Origin: Leifsonia aquatica H1aii
GTDB taxonomy: Bacteria; Actinomycetota; Actinomycetes; Actinomycetales; Microbacteriaceae
DNA: 64,000 nucleotides
Assembly (NCBI RefSeq): GCF_000633535.1
Contig: NZ_AYMR01000001.1
Coordinates: 62,001 to 126,000, forward strand
Direction: 5' to 3'
Positions within the stretch are counted from its first letter, which is position 1. Every line of letters starts with the position of its first letter. The position numbers and the translations under genes were made by a program. The notes under the pieces were generated by a model. It did not search any database. It was given only the letters and a program-made list of their open reading frames with translations, and was not told the DNA's origin. Of this stretch, positions 1 through 8,627 are shown piece by piece.

Positions 1-1
1 C

Positions 2-889
2 CTGATCGCCGCGGTCACCGTCACCACAGTGGCCGGCGGCGCCGGCGCATTGCTGACGATCTTCCTCGCCGGACTCATGATCGCCGCGATCTTCATCCTC
101 TGGTTCTCCCTCCTCATCCGCAAAGCCCTGCTGCTGGTCGCGATCGTGTTCGGGCCGATCGCGCTCGCCGGGCTCACCTGGGAATCCGCGCGCGGTTGGT
201 TCGGGAAATGGGCGACGTTCGTGGTCGCCCTGATCGCGTCGAAGCTCGTCGTGGTCGTGATCTTCCTCATCGCCACCGCCCAGGTCTCCGCCCCGATCAG
301 TATCGATTTGAAGTCGCTGTCGGAACCGATCGCGGGCATCGTGCTGCTGTTCATCGCCGCATTCGCCCCGTACATGGCGTACAAGTTCCTGTCGTTCGTG
401 GGGTTCGACATGTATCAGGCGACGTCGATGGAGCAGGAAGCGAAGAACGCCCTCAACCGTCCCATCCCGCTCCCATCCAGGCCGATTGGCCCGGCTCCGA
501 AGCAGGTGCTCGACAGCCCTGAGTCCGGCTCCGGCGGTACGCCCCCAGCACCGACACCGGCGGCTCCTGCCGCGACCGAGGGCGCTGCTGCGACGGGTGC
601 GGGTACGGGCGGAAGCGCTGCGGCGGGATCGGGTCCGGCCGGCAGCACCGCCGCTGCGGGACCCGCGGCCGCGGTTGTCGCAGGTGCACTGGTCGTAAAG
701 GAGGCTGCGACGGCCGGGCCGAAGCTCGGCGGCGCAATCGGGAACTCCGCCGACAGCCAAGCAGGCACCGCATCCGAACAGGCCGTTCCGCCGCCCGGTG
801 CGGCACCGGTGCAGCAGCCTCCCACCGTGCTCCCGGCGCCATCTCGGCCGTCCAGCAGTGCCCCGCCCACGCCGCCTTCGAAGGAGTGA
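2..889 (+). CDS. TrbL/VirB6-like conjugal transfer membrane protein (5' end outside window)
   Basis: The frame is open from the window edge, so the start codon is missing. The visible 295 residues begin with several hydrophobic segments (LLTIFLAGLMIAAIFIL, then ALLLVAIVFGPIALAG, then a third around VVVVIFLIA and a fourth around IVLLFIAAFAPYMAYKF) and end in a long Pro/Ala/Gly-rich low-complexity tail. This polytopic head with a disordered tail is typical of the TrbL/VirB6 inner-membrane channel component of actinobacterial type IV secretion systems. The next gene, an SCO6880-family protein, starts three bases after the stop behind a good AAGGAG site, the usual neighbour order. Family assignment rests on architecture and context rather than a diagnostic motif. 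Confidence 0.7.
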   Translation: MIAAVTVTTVAGGAGALLTIFLAGLMIAAIFILWFSLLIRKALLLVAIVFGPIALAGLTWESARGWFGKWATFVVALIASKLVVVVIFLIATAQVSAPISIDLKSLSEPIAGIVLLFIAAFAPYMAYKFLSFVGFDMYQATSMEQEAKNALNRPIPLPSRPIGPAPKQVLDSPESGSGGTPPAPTPAAPAATEGAAATGAGTGGSAAAGSGPAGSTAAAGPAAAVVAGALVVKEAATAGPKLGGAIGNSADSQAGTASEQAVPPPGAAPVQQPPTVLPAPSRPSSSAPPTPPSKE

Positions 890-892
890 CCC

Positions 893-2359
893 ATGACCGC
901 CACCAGTACGGGTGATCCGTCGTTTGAGCTTCGGCCGGTGCAGTTCTCCCGCCTTACCCGCCCGGGCATCCTCCTCGGCCTTTCGCTCCCACAGCTCATA
1001 GTCCTCGCCATCGCGCTCGTCATCGTCGTGGTCGGCCTGTACACGAACGGCGGTGCCGGGCTCGCCTGGTCATCCCCGGCCTGGGCCGTGCTCGCCGCGA
1101 TCGCCTGGGTGCCCATCGGTGGGCGGAAGATCATCGAATGGGTGCCCATCACCATCCGGTGGATGCTGCGCACCCGGGCGAAGCAGACGACGTATCGGCG
1201 CAGGGTCGTGAAGCCCCGCCCCGCTGGCACCCTCGCCCTCCCCGGGGATCTCGCCGCGTTGCGGGAGTGGGAGGACCCGGAGACGGGGGCGGCGATGATC
1301 CATGACCCGCACGCACAGACCCTCACCGCGATCTGCGGGGTATCACATCCCGCGTTCGTGCTCCTCGACCCGGGCGAGCAGCAGCGCCGCGTCACCGGCT
1401 GGGGCAGAGTCCTCGCCGCCGCCTGCCGCTCCGGCAGGATCGCCCGCATCCAAGTACAAGAACGCACCCTCCCCGACTCCGGCAGCGGGCTTGCGGAATG
1501 GTGGCGCGAACACGGCCGCGACGACGGCTCCTGGGCTGCCACCACGTATCGCGAGCTCATCGAACGCGCTGGCCCCGCCGGGGAACGGCACGCGACCACG
1601 ATCGCTCTCTCCCTCGACATGCGTGCCGCCGTCCGGCAGATCCGCTCCGCCGGCGGCGGCATGACAGGCGCGGCGGCAGTGCTCAGGCAGGAGATGCAGT
1701 CGTTCCAGACTGCGCTGCGCTCCGCCGAACTTTATCTGACCGGATGGCTCACCCCTGGTGATGTCGCCCTGATCCTCCGCACCGCCTACGACCCCGCCGC
1801 AGGCCCCGCGCTCGAACGCCACGGCGCCCTCGGCCGGGAGCTTGCCGCCGCGGGCCCGGTCGCGGTCAACGAGACCTGGGACCGGCTCCGTTCGGATAGC
1901 GCGCATCATGCCGTGTTGTGGATCAGCGAATGGCCGCGGGCGCAGACGTTTCCCGGGTTCCTCGCTCCGGTCATCCTCACCGGCGGCGTGCTCCGTTCGC
2001 TGTCGTTGCACTATCTGCCTGTGCGGGCGGATCAGGCGGCGCGGGATCTGCGGAAGAAGAAGACCGAGATGATCGCCGACGCCGCCCAGCGCCGCAAGAT
2101 CGGCCAAGTCGAAGACACCCAAGCCTCAGCCGAATACCAAGACGTGTTGCAGCAGGAATCCGAACTCACCGCCGGCCACAGCGTACTCCGCGTCGTCGGA
2201 CTCGTCTCGGTCTCCGCACCCACGATCGGCGAGCTGGATGCGGCGGTGTCTCAGGTGGAGCAGGCCGCGATCCAGGCATCCTGCGAGACCCGCCGCCTCG
2301 TAGGCCAGCAAGCGCAAGCATTCACGGCCGCCGCACTGCCCCTATGCCGCACTATCTGA
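893..2359 (+). CDS. SCO6880-family type IV secretion protein
   Basis: A 488-residue protein with two adjoining hydrophobic segments near residues 27-70 (starting LLGLSLPQLIVLAIALVIVV) followed by a large soluble domain. The N-terminal pair of helices preceded by the phrase RLTRPGILLGLSLPQL is like PrgI/SCO6880-type proteins that sit between the VirB6-like and VirB4-like genes in actinobacterial ICEs. It probably anchors the ATPase part of the conjugation machine to the membrane. The start at 893 has AAGGAG six bases upstream, and the gene follows the VirB6-like gene by three bases, so they are almost certainly one operon. The exact biochemical role of this family is not known. Confidence 0.75.
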   Translation: MTATSTGDPSFELRPVQFSRLTRPGILLGLSLPQLIVLAIALVIVVVGLYTNGGAGLAWSSPAWAVLAAIAWVPIGGRKIIEWVPITIRWMLRTRAKQTTYRRRVVKPRPAGTLALPGDLAALREWEDPETGAAMIHDPHAQTLTAICGVSHPAFVLLDPGEQQRRVTGWGRVLAAACRSGRIARIQVQERTLPDSGSGLAEWWREHGRDDGSWAATTYRELIERAGPAGERHATTIALSLDMRAAVRQIRSAGGGMTGAAAVLRQEMQSFQTALRSAELYLTGWLTPGDVALILRTAYDPAAGPALERHGALGRELAAAGPVAVNETWDRLRSDSAHHAVLWISEWPRAQTFPGFLAPVILTGGVLRSLSLHYLPVRADQAARDLRKKKTEMIADAAQRRKIGQVEDTQASAEYQDVLQQESELTAGHSVLRVVGLVSVSAPTIGELDAAVSQVEQAAIQASCETRRLVGQQAQAFTAAALPLCRTI

Positions 2360-2421
2360 CCTCGGCGACCGCGGTGCACCTGGCTCGTACCCCGTAGTCC
2401 TGATTGTGAAGGAGCCCCGTC

Positions 2422-3234
2422 ATGCCGACTTTCGATGATGCCCCCGCTGATGCCGCCGAGATGTCGGAGGCCAAGCGCGCGCTCGCGCACGCGACCCGTC
2501 GCGTCGACCAGCCTGAGCAGATGTATCAGGTGCTCTGTGATCTGCTCGGCTCCGTGCGGTCGCTCGAACAGCTCCTCGGCCAGCTCGCGACCGGGCACGA
2601 CACCCTCATCGACCGGACGACCAACGATGCCGGGGACGGTCCTGCGGGCCGCAGTGATGCCGCCGCCACCGCGACCGAGCTTCGTGCCGCGGCCGCGCTG
2701 ATCAGTCAGGCCGAACGTCACCTCGACGCGGGCATGGGCGCGGCCGAACGAATCGCCTGGCATTCGGAACCCCTGCCGGAGGTGCGGCGGGAGTTCATCA
2801 GCGTTGTGTTCCTGCAAGGCAAGGAGGCCGACCAGATTATCGAAACCATCACCCTCCACGGCGCTGATCAGGTAATCGAGCTCCTGGCTGGGCATGACTT
2901 CGGGGACGAGACCATGAAGGCCGCGCTCGAGAACGGGTACGTCTACGACCAGCCGCCGGTCGGGCAGCTCGACAAGACCGCGATCTGTGACATGTACACG
3001 CTCGTCTACAACCCGTTCATGGGCCACGTCGGCCTCTACCGGCAGCACGACGCCCTGCCCGATCCTGTGCTCATTGGCCTCGAAGATCCGCCCCGGCACG
3101 CCGCCCCCAGCACTGCGGCGGAGCCGGCTGCAACGCGGGGTGCTGAGCGTTCCCGGCGGGAACGGCTCGGCACCCCGACGGTGAACCGACCACCCGCCGT
3201 GAGCCATTCGGTCGAGCGCGGTCTCGGCCGATGA
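2422..3234 (+). CDS. Hypothetical ICE protein
   Basis: A 270-residue soluble protein between the SCO6880-family and VirB4-like genes. I recognise no domain. The first 110 residues look helical and acidic, with no membrane segment or signal peptide; the middle has an aromatic stretch (YVYDQPP, then DMYTLVYNPFMGHVGLY), and the last 50 residues are Arg/Ala/Pro-rich and probably disordered. An AAGGAG site eight bases before ATG supports the start. Its stop overlaps the start of the VirB4-like gene (ATGA), so the two are translationally coupled, which suggests an accessory to the ATPase or mating channel. Confidence 0.7.
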   Translation: MPTFDDAPADAAEMSEAKRALAHATRRVDQPEQMYQVLCDLLGSVRSLEQLLGQLATGHDTLIDRTTNDAGDGPAGRSDAAATATELRAAAALISQAERHLDAGMGAAERIAWHSEPLPEVRREFISVVFLQGKEADQIIETITLHGADQVIELLAGHDFGDETMKAALENGYVYDQPPVGQLDKTAICDMYTLVYNPFMGHVGLYRQHDALPDPVLIGLEDPPRHAAPSTAAEPAATRGAERSRRERLGTPTVNRPPAVSHSVERGLGR

Positions 3235-4724
3235 CCAGCGACCAGGAAAGCGCAGAGACGGGTGAGCTGCACACCTCGGTGCTCGTCGGCCCACAGGGCG
3301 AACGCCGCACGCAGCGGCGAGCCCGTGAGCAGGCCGCTGCACGCATCCGTTCTGACGCTCGTGCGACAGCACGGCGAGCGTCGAAGGCAGCGGCCGACGC
3401 GGAACGGGAATCGCGTCGTGCAACCGACTACCTGCCTCGTGCCGGCGACGCAGGCGCAGCAGCGTTACGGACACCCGGACGGTTCCGGCTACCCAGGCAT
3501 CAGGACACCAGCGCGACCCTCTCGGGGCACTATCCGTTCCTTGCCGAAGGCGGCCTCGGCTCCGCCGGCACCTTCATCGGCCAAGACCTCTACTCCGGCG
3601 GCAGCTTCGTCTACGACCCGTGGGAGCTCTACCGACAAGGGATCATCACCGCCCCGAATCTGATTCTCGCCGGAATCGTCGGGTCCGGGAAGTCTTCCCT
3701 CGCGAAGGCGCTCTACATGCGGGCCCTCCCGTTCGGGCGCCGCGTCTACGTGCCCGGTGATCCGAAAGGCGAACACACCGCCGTCGCCCGCGCGGTCGGC
3801 GGCCGCGCCATCGTGCTCGGACCGTCGCTCCCGACCCGGCTCAATCCGCTCGACGAGGGCTACCGTGCCGCCGGAGTCCCCGACGCCGACTGGGCCGCGC
3901 AAGTAGCCGCGCGACGGCGTGACCTCATCGGCGCGCTCACCGAAACGGTGCTCGACCGCCGCCTCACCCCGGTCGAGCACACCGCCATCGACCTCGCCCT
4001 CGCCGATGCCGTCCGATCCTCCGAGGTACCGATCCTTCCGATGGTCGTCGACCGCATCCTCTCACCCTCCGCCGAGGACGATCCCGACGGGCGGCTCACC
4101 GAGGACGGCCGCATGGTCGGGCACGCGCTGCGTCGCCTCGTTGCAGGAGACCTCTCCGGCCTGTTCGATGGTCCCTCGACCGAGAAGTTCGACCCGACCC
4201 TGCCGATGCTGTCCCTTGACCTGTCCAGGGTTGCGGAGAACTCGGCGCTGCTCGCGGTGCTGATGACGTGCTCGGCGGCGTGGATGGAAGCTGCGCTCCA
4301 GGACCCGTCAGGCGGGCAACGGTTCGTGGTCTATGACGAGGCCTGGCGGCTCATGTCCTACCCGGCGCTCCTCGCCCGAATGGACGCACAATGGCGACTC
4401 GCCCGCCACTACGGGCTGGCGAACCTCCTCATCTTCCACAAACTCTCCGACCTCGAAAACGTCGGCGACCACGGCTCACGAATGCGAGCGCTCGCATCGT
4501 CACTGCTCGCGAACGCGGAAACGCGGATCGTGTACCGGCAGGAATCCGATCAGCTCGGCGTCACCGCTCAAACCCTCGGCCTCACCGGCTTCGAACGCTC
4601 ACTCCTACCCGGCCTCGGGATCGGGCAGGGGCTGTGGAAGATCAAGAACCGCTCGTTCGTGGTGCAGCACCAACTTCACCCCGCGGAACTCCAACTGTTC
4701 GATACGCGGGCCCGCATGCTGTGA
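3231..4724 (+). CDS. VirB4/TraC-like conjugation ATPase
   Basis: A 497-residue P-loop ATPase that should power assembly or operation of the mating channel at the cytoplasmic membrane. Walker A is GIVGSGKSS at about residues 148-156 and Walker B is FVVYDEAW at about 365-372, followed by RLMSYPALLARMDAQWRLARHYG, shortened here as the helical region seen in VirB4-type ATPases. The C-terminal sentence containing FHKLSDLENVGDHGS (about 405-420) is typical of the actinobacterial VirB4-like group. The first 90 residues are charged and probably disordered. It is shorter than proteobacterial VirB4 (about 800 residues) because the N-terminal domain is absent, the rule in this group. It starts inside the stop of the preceding gene. 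Confidence 0.85.
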   Translation: MTSDQESAETGELHTSVLVGPQGERRTQRRAREQAAARIRSDARATARRASKAAADAERESRRATDYLPRAGDAGAAALRTPGRFRLPRHQDTSATLSGHYPFLAEGGLGSAGTFIGQDLYSGGSFVYDPWELYRQGIITAPNLILAGIVGSGKSSLAKALYMRALPFGRRVYVPGDPKGEHTAVARAVGGRAIVLGPSLPTRLNPLDEGYRAAGVPDADWAAQVAARRRDLIGALTETVLDRRLTPVEHTAIDLALADAVRSSEVPILPMVVDRILSPSAEDDPDGRLTEDGRMVGHALRRLVAGDLSGLFDGPSTEKFDPTLPMLSLDLSRVAENSALLAVLMTCSAAWMEAALQDPSGGQRFVVYDEAWRLMSYPALLARMDAQWRLARHYGLANLLIFHKLSDLENVGDHGSRMRALASSLLANAETRIVYRQESDQLGVTAQTLGLTGFERSLLPGLGIGQGLWKIKNRSFVVQHQLHPAELQLFDTRARML

Positions 4725-4764
4725 GACGAGACGCCTTGTCGGTAGACGGTGCAATTCTAGTGCA

Positions 4765-5763
4765 GTGATCGAAAGACCAGTTGATTTCGCTCGACGCCGT
4801 CGGATTAGGTGCGGGGCCTGTGGCCATGAATGGAATGCAGACGCGGATTGGCTCTCACGGTTCGACCAAGGCCGTGAGAGCTGCATGTCGTGCGGCACCG
4901 GTTGTCAGAGCGAGCAACCCCCGGAGTTCGCTGAAGCGCCGGACGATCTCGCACTCGACGAAAACGTCACGCGCGACCTGTTCTGGTATCACTCCTCGAC
5001 GCACCCCGACTGGCCGGACCGCGACTTCGATCCCATGGCCGAGTTGGATCCAGTGGCCCGTCATTTGCTCGCCGCAGCCGGGCCCGGATCCGCTTCCCTC
5101 CAGACCATGGTCGACAGGGAGCAAACCAAAGCCCTTCATGTGGGGACGTATGAGGCTGCTATCGAGAACGTATTCCGACGCATCGCCGACGAAGGCGATT
5201 CAGACGCTCAGTTCTTCCGCTATCGTGTCCGCCTACGTCAGGACTGCGTGATCGAGCCCGGCGTCCAGACCGAGCCCACAGATTTCGCGGGCAACGCCTA
5301 CCTTGCGGACACGTGCGGCGATGACGTTAACGTTCTCCGCTACGTGAACGTCCACGAAGACGCGTCGCGGATCTCACTCGCCATCTACATTGACGCCATC
5401 GATGCTGTACAAAGAATCCCGATTCCACGACCGATCGATCCCGGGGACGCGTGGATCATCGACACGACTGCACGCCTTGTCGAAGCGAACTCACGACCTG
5501 CCGAGCCTGTGCCACCCAAGTTCCAACGCTACCGCCCGCAAGCAACCCCAGCACTCGTGATCGAAGCCCGTGACATCATTGCCGAGGCAAGCAAGGGGCT
5601 GCCTGCGAACCTCCGAGATCGATTCGGCCTAAACATCGACCCCAAGACTTTTCCCACTGCACCGGAGAGGATTCCCACGCGAGCCCGCGGACTCGTTGAT
5701 CTCGTGACGGACTCAGGTCCAGTCTTCTGCGCCCTCGATGCCCAGGGTTGGCGCACCGTGTAA
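4765..5763 (+). CDS. Hypothetical protein with N-terminal zinc-ribbon-like CxxC pairs
   Basis: A 332-residue protein of unknown function. Two CxxC pairs near the N-terminus (CGACGHEWN at about residues 17-25 and CMSCGTGC at about 43-50) look like a zinc ribbon. The body is acidic with no membrane segments. The GTG at 4765 is the first start that includes the zinc ribbon, 40 bases after the VirB4-like stop, but it has no clear Shine-Dalgarno, so the exact start is uncertain. Base composition is less GC-rich than in the neighbouring transfer genes, and the product has no obvious conjugation role, so it may be cargo rather than machinery. Confidence 0.6.
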   Translation: MIERPVDFARRRRIRCGACGHEWNADADWLSRFDQGRESCMSCGTGCQSEQPPEFAEAPDDLALDENVTRDLFWYHSSTHPDWPDRDFDPMAELDPVARHLLAAAGPGSASLQTMVDREQTKALHVGTYEAAIENVFRRIADEGDSDAQFFRYRVRLRQDCVIEPGVQTEPTDFAGNAYLADTCGDDVNVLRYVNVHEDASRISLAIYIDAIDAVQRIPIPRPIDPGDAWIIDTTARLVEANSRPAEPVPPKFQRYRPQATPALVIEARDIIAEASKGLPANLRDRFGLNIDPKTFPTAPERIPTRARGLVDLVTDSGPVFCALDAQGWRTV

Positions 5764-5850
5764 CGCGCCCACCGACACCGCGGGTGCACCTGGCTGGTGC
5801 CGTCGTCGTCTTGGCGATGGTTTCCGTTCATCGTCAGGAAGGCCTCGCGA

Positions 5851-8454
5851 ATGTCCAGCACGTCTCTCATTCCACCGGATACCTCGCCACCCCCTGCCCG
5901 CGCCACAGCTCAAGTTGTGGCAGTTGGCACTGCGCTGCTTCTGCTACTCGGCAGCTTGTTCTTTCCGTCGTCGGCTCAAGCTGCAGATCATGGGCCTGGG
6001 TTCGGTGAGGGTCCGGCGTTCATTGGTGCGTATGTTTCGCATGGGCGGCAGGCGTATTGCATGGATCTCGATGCGGCCCCGCCCGGTGACGGCACGCAAG
6101 CGCCGGAGCTGACGACAGCGTTGGATGGTCTTTCTCGGCAGCAGCTTGCGGAGCTGAATTACGTGATGGGGCGTTGGGGTGATTCCGCGGATCCGACGGT
6201 GACCGCAGCGGTGCAGCTGTACGTCTGGTGGGTCGCGGACGCACCGACATACTCGAGTCGGGGTGGCGATCCTCACTTCTTTGCTCTCGTCCCGGGCGGG
6301 TCCCGCGACCAGGTGATCACGAATCTCGCACTGATGCGCCACGCGGCTCCCCCCAACGCCCTCATCGCCCCATCGCTCAACATCGATGTGGCGGTGACGG
6401 ATCAGTATCGCGGCGTGCTGACCGTGCACAGCACGCCAGCTTCTCTGACGGGGAAGGTAACGCTGACGGGCGGGACCTTCGAGGACGGCGGTGCTGCGAA
6501 GATCGTCGGCGTTGGGAACTATCCAGTGATTGGGACTCCCCCGATGGGAGCGCCCGAGTACCGCATCGCTGCATCGATCACGACGGACGCCGTCGGGTAC
6601 GGGGCCGGAGTGGACCTGTTCTACACGCCGGGCGCGCAGCGCATCCTCGGCGCCGCGACGTTCGCACCGCTGACAGCGACCGCCGAGTCGTCGGTGATCC
6701 CGTTGGACTTCCAGCCGGTCATCGAAACACAGGTGTCGTCGAAGTTCGTGCAAGCCGGCACTCCGTTCACCGATCAGATCGCGGTGACGGTCACGAAGCA
6801 CTCCTGGATCAAGGTGAACGGCAGCCCGGTGCCCGTGCTCGCCGAAGGCACCCTGTACGGCCCGTTCGACGCGCAGCCGGCCGAAGCGAACGCACCCTCT
6901 GCCGGCGCACCCGTGCTCGGCACCGAGTCGCTGACGCTCACGCATCCCGGCACCTACGTGTCGCCGGGGGCGCTCGTGGCCCCGGCCTCGGGGTTCTACA
7001 CGTGGGTGTGGAGCATCGACAAGCAGAAACAGGGTGAGAACGCGAAGTATCTCACCGACTCATTCACCGACCGATTCGGCAGGGTCACGGAAACTTCCGT
7101 GGCGCCGTTCCAGCCCGAGGCGGTGTCGACGGCGAACGGGCGTCTCGTGAAGCCCGGAGACGCGGTCACGGATACGATCACGGTGTCCTCGACGAACGGG
7201 GCGTGGCTGAAGCACAACGGGGCCCCGATCCCGGTCGTGTTCGAGGGCACGGGCTACCGAGTGCCCGGCAGCCTCCCTCCCGCCCAGGGCGCAGATATCC
7301 CCGACGACGCGATTCCTGTGGGGACGGTGCAGGTCGTCGCGGAAGGCCCCGGCACGTACACGTCCCCCGCGGTGACGTCGCCGGATGCGGGGTTCGTGAC
7401 GTGGGTATGGGAGGTGAAGAAGAGCTCGCAGCCGGAATGGGTGCGCCCGTTCCTCGCCGCCGACTGGCGCGACGACTACGGCATCAACGTCGAGACTCAC
7501 TCCGTACGGTGGCCGGTGAGTATTACGTCGGAGGTGCGCGAGTACAACGTGCACAAGGGCGGGCGGGCGTTCGACCGCATCACCGTCACCGGGTTCCCCG
7601 ACAACCATCCCGACTTCACCGGGGACGGCTACTGGGGTCCGGACGCGAAGGAGTTGACGCACACCGTGTACGGCCCCTTCGCCAGCGACACGGAACTGAC
7701 CGAGGACATGCCGCTCGAGGATGCCCCGGTGCTGACGACGGTCACGACGCCCGCGAAGAACGGGGTCTTCGACATCGGCTACACCGATGAGGATGTAATC
7801 CGGCCTGCGAAGCCCGGCTTCTACGTGATCGTCACCGCCTTCGAGGGCGATGATCGGGTGCAGCCGTTCGTGAGTTCACCGGCGGATATCTGGGAGCGCT
7901 TCTTCGTCCCCGGTGTCGAGCAGCCGGTGTCCGTGGTGACGCAAGCGCAGGAGTCCGCGTTCGTCGGCGACCCATTCTCAGACACCGCGCTTGTGCAGGG
8001 CACGGACATCCCGAAGGGCGCCTACCTGGTGTTCCGCGCCTACGGGCCCCAGCCCGCAGGCGAAGATCCGGTGTGCGAGGCGCCATTCTTCTCCTCGGCG
8101 AAGGTTCCGGTCACGCAGGCCGGCCACTACCGCTCCGGGACGACGACAGTGGACAAGCCGGGAAACGTGTACTGGGTCGAGACCCTGTACGACCAGGGCG
8201 GGAAGGTGCTCGCCGCTGGGACGTGCGGTGCGCCGGGTGAGACGACCGTGGTCACCGAGCGCCCGCCAGGCACCCCGACCACCCCGCCGACCCCGCAGCC
8301 TCCGCTGCCGAAACCGCCGACAAGCCTCGCACAGACGGGCAGTGACGGGTGGATGAGCCTCGTCTGGGGTGGGATCGCGGCCGCGCTCCTCGCGACAGGC
8401 GGCACGATCTGGATCGGGCGCAAGCTTGCGCTCTACCGGGAACGCAACGGCTAA
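5851..8454 (+). CDS. Sortase-anchored surface protein with probable N-terminal thioester domain
   Basis: An 867-residue exported, wall-anchored protein. A signal peptide (hydrophobic core around residues 22-38, cleavage near SSAQAADHG) is followed by a domain resembling thioester-forming adhesin domains: AYCMDLDA places a Cys at residue 70 and AAVQLYVWW a Gln at 122, matching the Cys/Gln motifs that form an internal thioester in such domains. About five repeats of roughly 120-150 residues follow, each with GTY or GFYTWVW and FTD/DRFGR-like phrases. The C-terminus has a Pro-rich stalk, a sortase motif LAQTG, a membrane segment and a basic tail. ATG at 5851 is chosen because AGGAAGG lies eight bases upstream. 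On an ICE it may promote donor-recipient contact. The thioester call is an inference from motif spacing. Confidence 0.8.
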   Translation: MSSTSLIPPDTSPPPARATAQVVAVGTALLLLLGSLFFPSSAQAADHGPGFGEGPAFIGAYVSHGRQAYCMDLDAAPPGDGTQAPELTTALDGLSRQQLAELNYVMGRWGDSADPTVTAAVQLYVWWVADAPTYSSRGGDPHFFALVPGGSRDQVITNLALMRHAAPPNALIAPSLNIDVAVTDQYRGVLTVHSTPASLTGKVTLTGGTFEDGGAAKIVGVGNYPVIGTPPMGAPEYRIAASITTDAVGYGAGVDLFYTPGAQRILGAATFAPLTATAESSVIPLDFQPVIETQVSSKFVQAGTPFTDQIAVTVTKHSWIKVNGSPVPVLAEGTLYGPFDAQPAEANAPSAGAPVLGTESLTLTHPGTYVSPGALVAPASGFYTWVWSIDKQKQGENAKYLTDSFTDRFGRVTETSVAPFQPEAVSTANGRLVKPGDAVTDTITVSSTNGAWLKHNGAPIPVVFEGTGYRVPGSLPPAQGADIPDDAIPVGTVQVVAEGPGTYTSPAVTSPDAGFVTWVWEVKKSSQPEWVRPFLAADWRDDYGINVETHSVRWPVSITSEVREYNVHKGGRAFDRITVTGFPDNHPDFTGDGYWGPDAKELTHTVYGPFASDTELTEDMPLEDAPVLTTVTTPAKNGVFDIGYTDEDVIRPAKPGFYVIVTAFEGDDRVQPFVSSPADIWERFFVPGVEQPVSVVTQAQESAFVGDPFSDTALVQGTDIPKGAYLVFRAYGPQPAGEDPVCEAPFFSSAKVPVTQAGHYRSGTTTVDKPGNVYWVETLYDQGGKVLAAGTCGAPGETTVVTERPPGTPTTPPTPQPPLPKPPTSLAQTGSDGWMSLVWGGIAAALLATGGTIWIGRKLALYRERNG

Positions 8455-8515
8455 ATCAGCGAGGAGGACGCCAGCATCGATGACCTGATCAAGGAATAGC
8501 GCACCCCAATACGAC

Positions 8516-8564
8516 GGGCGGAACCGCAGCCCCCTTCCCCCAGAGGGGCCGCGCGGTTCCGTCC
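8516..8564 (+). terminator. Hairpin after the surface-protein gene
   Basis: Inverted repeat of GGAACCGC (8520-8527) and GCGGTTCC (8553-8560), extending to about 12 pairs with one G-T wobble. A 25-base loop contains a further small CCCCT/AGGGG stem. No T tract follows. It lies between the surface-protein stop and the dprA-like start and may separate two transcription units. The rest of the gap 8455-8627 holds only the ribosome-binding site of the next gene. Confidence 0.45.
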
Positions 8565-8627
8565 GTTCTCGCATGCCCGCCCTGCGCACCTGCCCCCCGA
8601 GCAACAACTTCAGGGAGGGCAGAGATC

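Noticed and set aside
8455-8500. Short in-frame tail reading SEEDASIDDLIKE then stop after the surface-protein gene
   Set aside because: It has no start codon and is only 14 codons long. It could be a remnant but is too short to call.
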